Of a stretch of DNA of 36,549 bases, positions 35,216 to 36,549 are shown one piece after another. The notes beneath the pieces were generated by a model. That model ran no database searches and was not told where the DNA came from. It worked only from the letters and a program-made list of their open reading frames with translations. Position numbers and translations under genes: made by a program. Where the stretch lies: positions 1-36,549 of the forward strand of contig DATFYA010000194.1 in NCBI GenBank assembly GCA_035315345.1. Reading direction: 5' to 3'. The number at the start of each line of letters is the position of its first letter. Positions within the stretch are counted from its first letter, which is position 1. Source of the DNA: Candidatus Methylomirabilota bacterium. GTDB taxonomy: Bacteria > Methylomirabilota > Methylomirabilia > Rokubacteriales > CSP1-6.

Positions 35216-36208
35216 ATGGCGCTCTTCGCCCTCCGCCGTCTCCTCCTCTCGATCCCGCTGCTCATCGGCATCACCTTCGTCTCCTACGTGGTCATCAGCC
35301 TGGCCCCGGGCGGGCCGCTCGACTTCCTGACCCCGGAGGATCCCAACGCCTCGCCCGAGGTGACGGAGCGGCTGATCAAGGAGTTCGGGCTCGACCGCCC
35401 CATCCACGTGCAGTACTGGGAGTGGCTCAAGCGGGCGGTGCGTCTCGACTTCGGGCGGTCGTTCCTGCCCGACGGGCGCCCGGTGCTGGTCAAGATCGGC
35501 GAGCGGCTGCCGGTGACGCTCTTCCTGAACCTGATCGAGATGGCGATCATCGTCGGGCTCGCGGTGCCGATCGGGGTGCTGTCGGCCACCCGCCAGCACT
35601 CGCTCTACGACAAGATCACCACCATGTTCGTATTCGTGGGCTTCGCCACGCCCGACTTCTGGCTCGCGCTCCTCCTGATGATCCTGTTCGGGGTGCAGCT
35701 GGGCTGGCTGCCGATCTCCGGGCTGCGCTCGCTGAACTGGGAATACCTCTCGTTCTGGCAGCAGCAGTGGGACTTCTTCTCGCACCTGATCTTGCCCATC
35801 GTGGTCGCCACCTTCGGCGGCCTCGCCGGCTTCTCGCGCTACATGCGGCAGAGCATGCTCGAGGTGGTGCGGCAGGACTACGTGCAGACCGCCCGGGCCA
35901 AGGGGCTGGCCGAGCGCACCGTCATCAGCAAGCACGCCCTGCGCAACGCGCTCCTGCCGGTCGTGACGATCCTGGCCCTCGCGCTGCCCGGGCTCATCGG
36001 CGGCAGCGTCATCATCGAGTCGATCTTCGCCATCCCCGGCATGGGCCAGCTCATGGTCCAGTCGGTCTTCTCCCGCGACTACCCGGTCGTCATGGGTAAC
36101 CTGGTGATCGTCGCGACCCTCACCCTGGTCGCCAACCTGGTGGCCGACATCACCTACGGCCTGGTGGATCCGCGCATCCGCTTCGGCGGACGCCGCGGGA
36201 GGCGCTGA
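35216..36208 (+). CDS. ABC transporter permease, DppB type
   Basis: A 330-aa inner-membrane permease with about six helices. The N-terminal LFALRRLLLSIPLLIGITFV and the EAA loop (ARAKGLAERTVISKHALRNALLPV) are typical of DppB/OppB. It would pair with the next permease and an ATPase beyond the window. The end overlaps the following gene (TGATG). Confidence 0.94.
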   Translation: MALFALRRLLLSIPLLIGITFVSYVVISLAPGGPLDFLTPEDPNASPEVTERLIKEFGLDRPIHVQYWEWLKRAVRLDFGRSFLPDGRPVLVKIGERLPVTLFLNLIEMAIIVGLAVPIGVLSATRQHSLYDKITTMFVFVGFATPDFWLALLLMILFGVQLGWLPISGLRSLNWEYLSFWQQQWDFFSHLILPIVVATFGGLAGFSRYMRQSMLEVVRQDYVQTARAKGLAERTVISKHALRNALLPVVTILALALPGLIGGSVIIESIFAIPGMGQLMVQSVFSRDYPVVMGNLVIVATLTLVANLVADITYGLVDPRIRFGGRRGRR

Positions 36209-36549
36209 TGGCCGGGCCGGCTCCCCGCGGCGAGATCCGAGTGTTCTGGCGCACCTTCTCGCGCAACCAGCTCGCGGTGGGCGGCGGCGTGGTGGTGCTG
36301 ATCCTGGTGACCCTCGCGGTGCTCGCCCCGGTGCTGGCGCCCTGGGATCCCAACCGGCCGGACACCAAGAAGATCCTGAACGCGCCGTCCCGCAGCCACT
36401 GGCTCGGCACCGACCCGCTGGGCCGCGACGTGCTCTCCCGCGTGCTGTACGGCTCGCGCGTGTCGCTGGCGGTGGGCTTCGTCTCGGTGGGCATCGCCGC
36501 GGCGATCGGCGTGCTCCTCGGCGCGGCGGCCGGCTATCACGGCGGGATG
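36208..36549 (+). CDS. ABC transporter permease, DppC type, 3' end missing
   Basis: The first 114 codons of the second permease. One N-terminal helix is followed by the diagnostic SHWLGTDPLGRDVLSRVLYGSRVSL segment and the start of the transmembrane core. The reading frame runs open to the end of the window. The ATPase genes are expected just downstream. Confidence 0.92.
   Translation, partial: MAGPAPRGEIRVFWRTFSRNQLAVGGGVVVLILVTLAVLAPVLAPWDPNRPDTKKILNAPSRSHWLGTDPLGRDVLSRVLYGSRVSLAVGFVSVGIAAAIGVLLGAAAGYHGGM

Noticed and set aside
33752-35935. 727-codon minus-strand frame across the binding protein and permease
   Set aside because: Antisense shadow of two clear transport genes; low-complexity product.

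Overview
The window is about 36.5 kb of GC-rich, gene-dense chromosome with almost every gene on the + strand and many ATGA, GTGA or TGATG overlaps between neighbours. A complete rod-shape cluster (mreBCD, PBP2, rodA) and a LapA/LapB-like protein point to a rod-shaped Gram-negative with an outer membrane. An F420-type PPOX oxidoreductase, a KimA-like potassium transporter and a CsoR-type regulator add a mixed flavour seen in uncultured GC-rich lineages such as Rokubacteria/Methylomirabilota. That placement is only an inference: there is no full rRNA gene, tRNA, phage, IS element or CRISPR array here to anchor it.

Layout. Positions 1-9460 hold a truncated KimA-like transporter, a GNAT protein, an AlkA-like DNA glycosylase, a DUF971 protein, an MFS drug exporter, an unknown protein, an F420/PPOX enzyme, an ABC-F ATPase, an HNH protein and a secreted helix-hairpin-helix protein. 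Positions 9461-10901 are the most unusual part. A 455-nt gene-free stretch is predicted to be highly structured and carries a copy of the complement of the 16S rRNA 3' end in front of a 13-codon ORF. It is followed by two minus-strand cold-shock genes whose long leaders share one architecture: a TTGACA promoter, an intrinsic-terminator hairpin, further hairpins, then the SD. Positions 10902-18535 hold pyrophosphatase, mreB-mreC-mreD-mrdA-rodA and ribonuclease G.

Positions 18532-22635 are an accessory patch: an unknown basic protein ending in a clamp-binding-like motif, a ceramidase-like membrane protein, CsoR, a 48-aa YHS protein, a DUF2889 protein, and an autoregulated-looking TetR/ECF sigma pair. 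Positions 22636-27848 hold rplU-rpmA-obgE-proB-proA-nadD-rsfS, a ribosome-assembly, proline and NAD set. nadD apparently starts at a CTG. Positions 27938-36549 hold a DksA/TraR-like zinc-finger protein, a fused LapA-LapB-like protein, ComF, the glycolytic run gap-pgk-tpiA, secG, and the start of a peptide ABC transporter (binding protein, permease 1, truncated permease 2).

The main items for follow-up are the 16S-3'-end-complementary structured RNA at 9.5-9.85 kb, the paired terminator-bearing csp leaders, the TetR/ECF operon with its palindromic operator, the rplU promoter embedded in a nested inverted repeat, the LapA-LapB fusion and the CTG start of nadD. All structures were read by eye; no folding program or database search was run.
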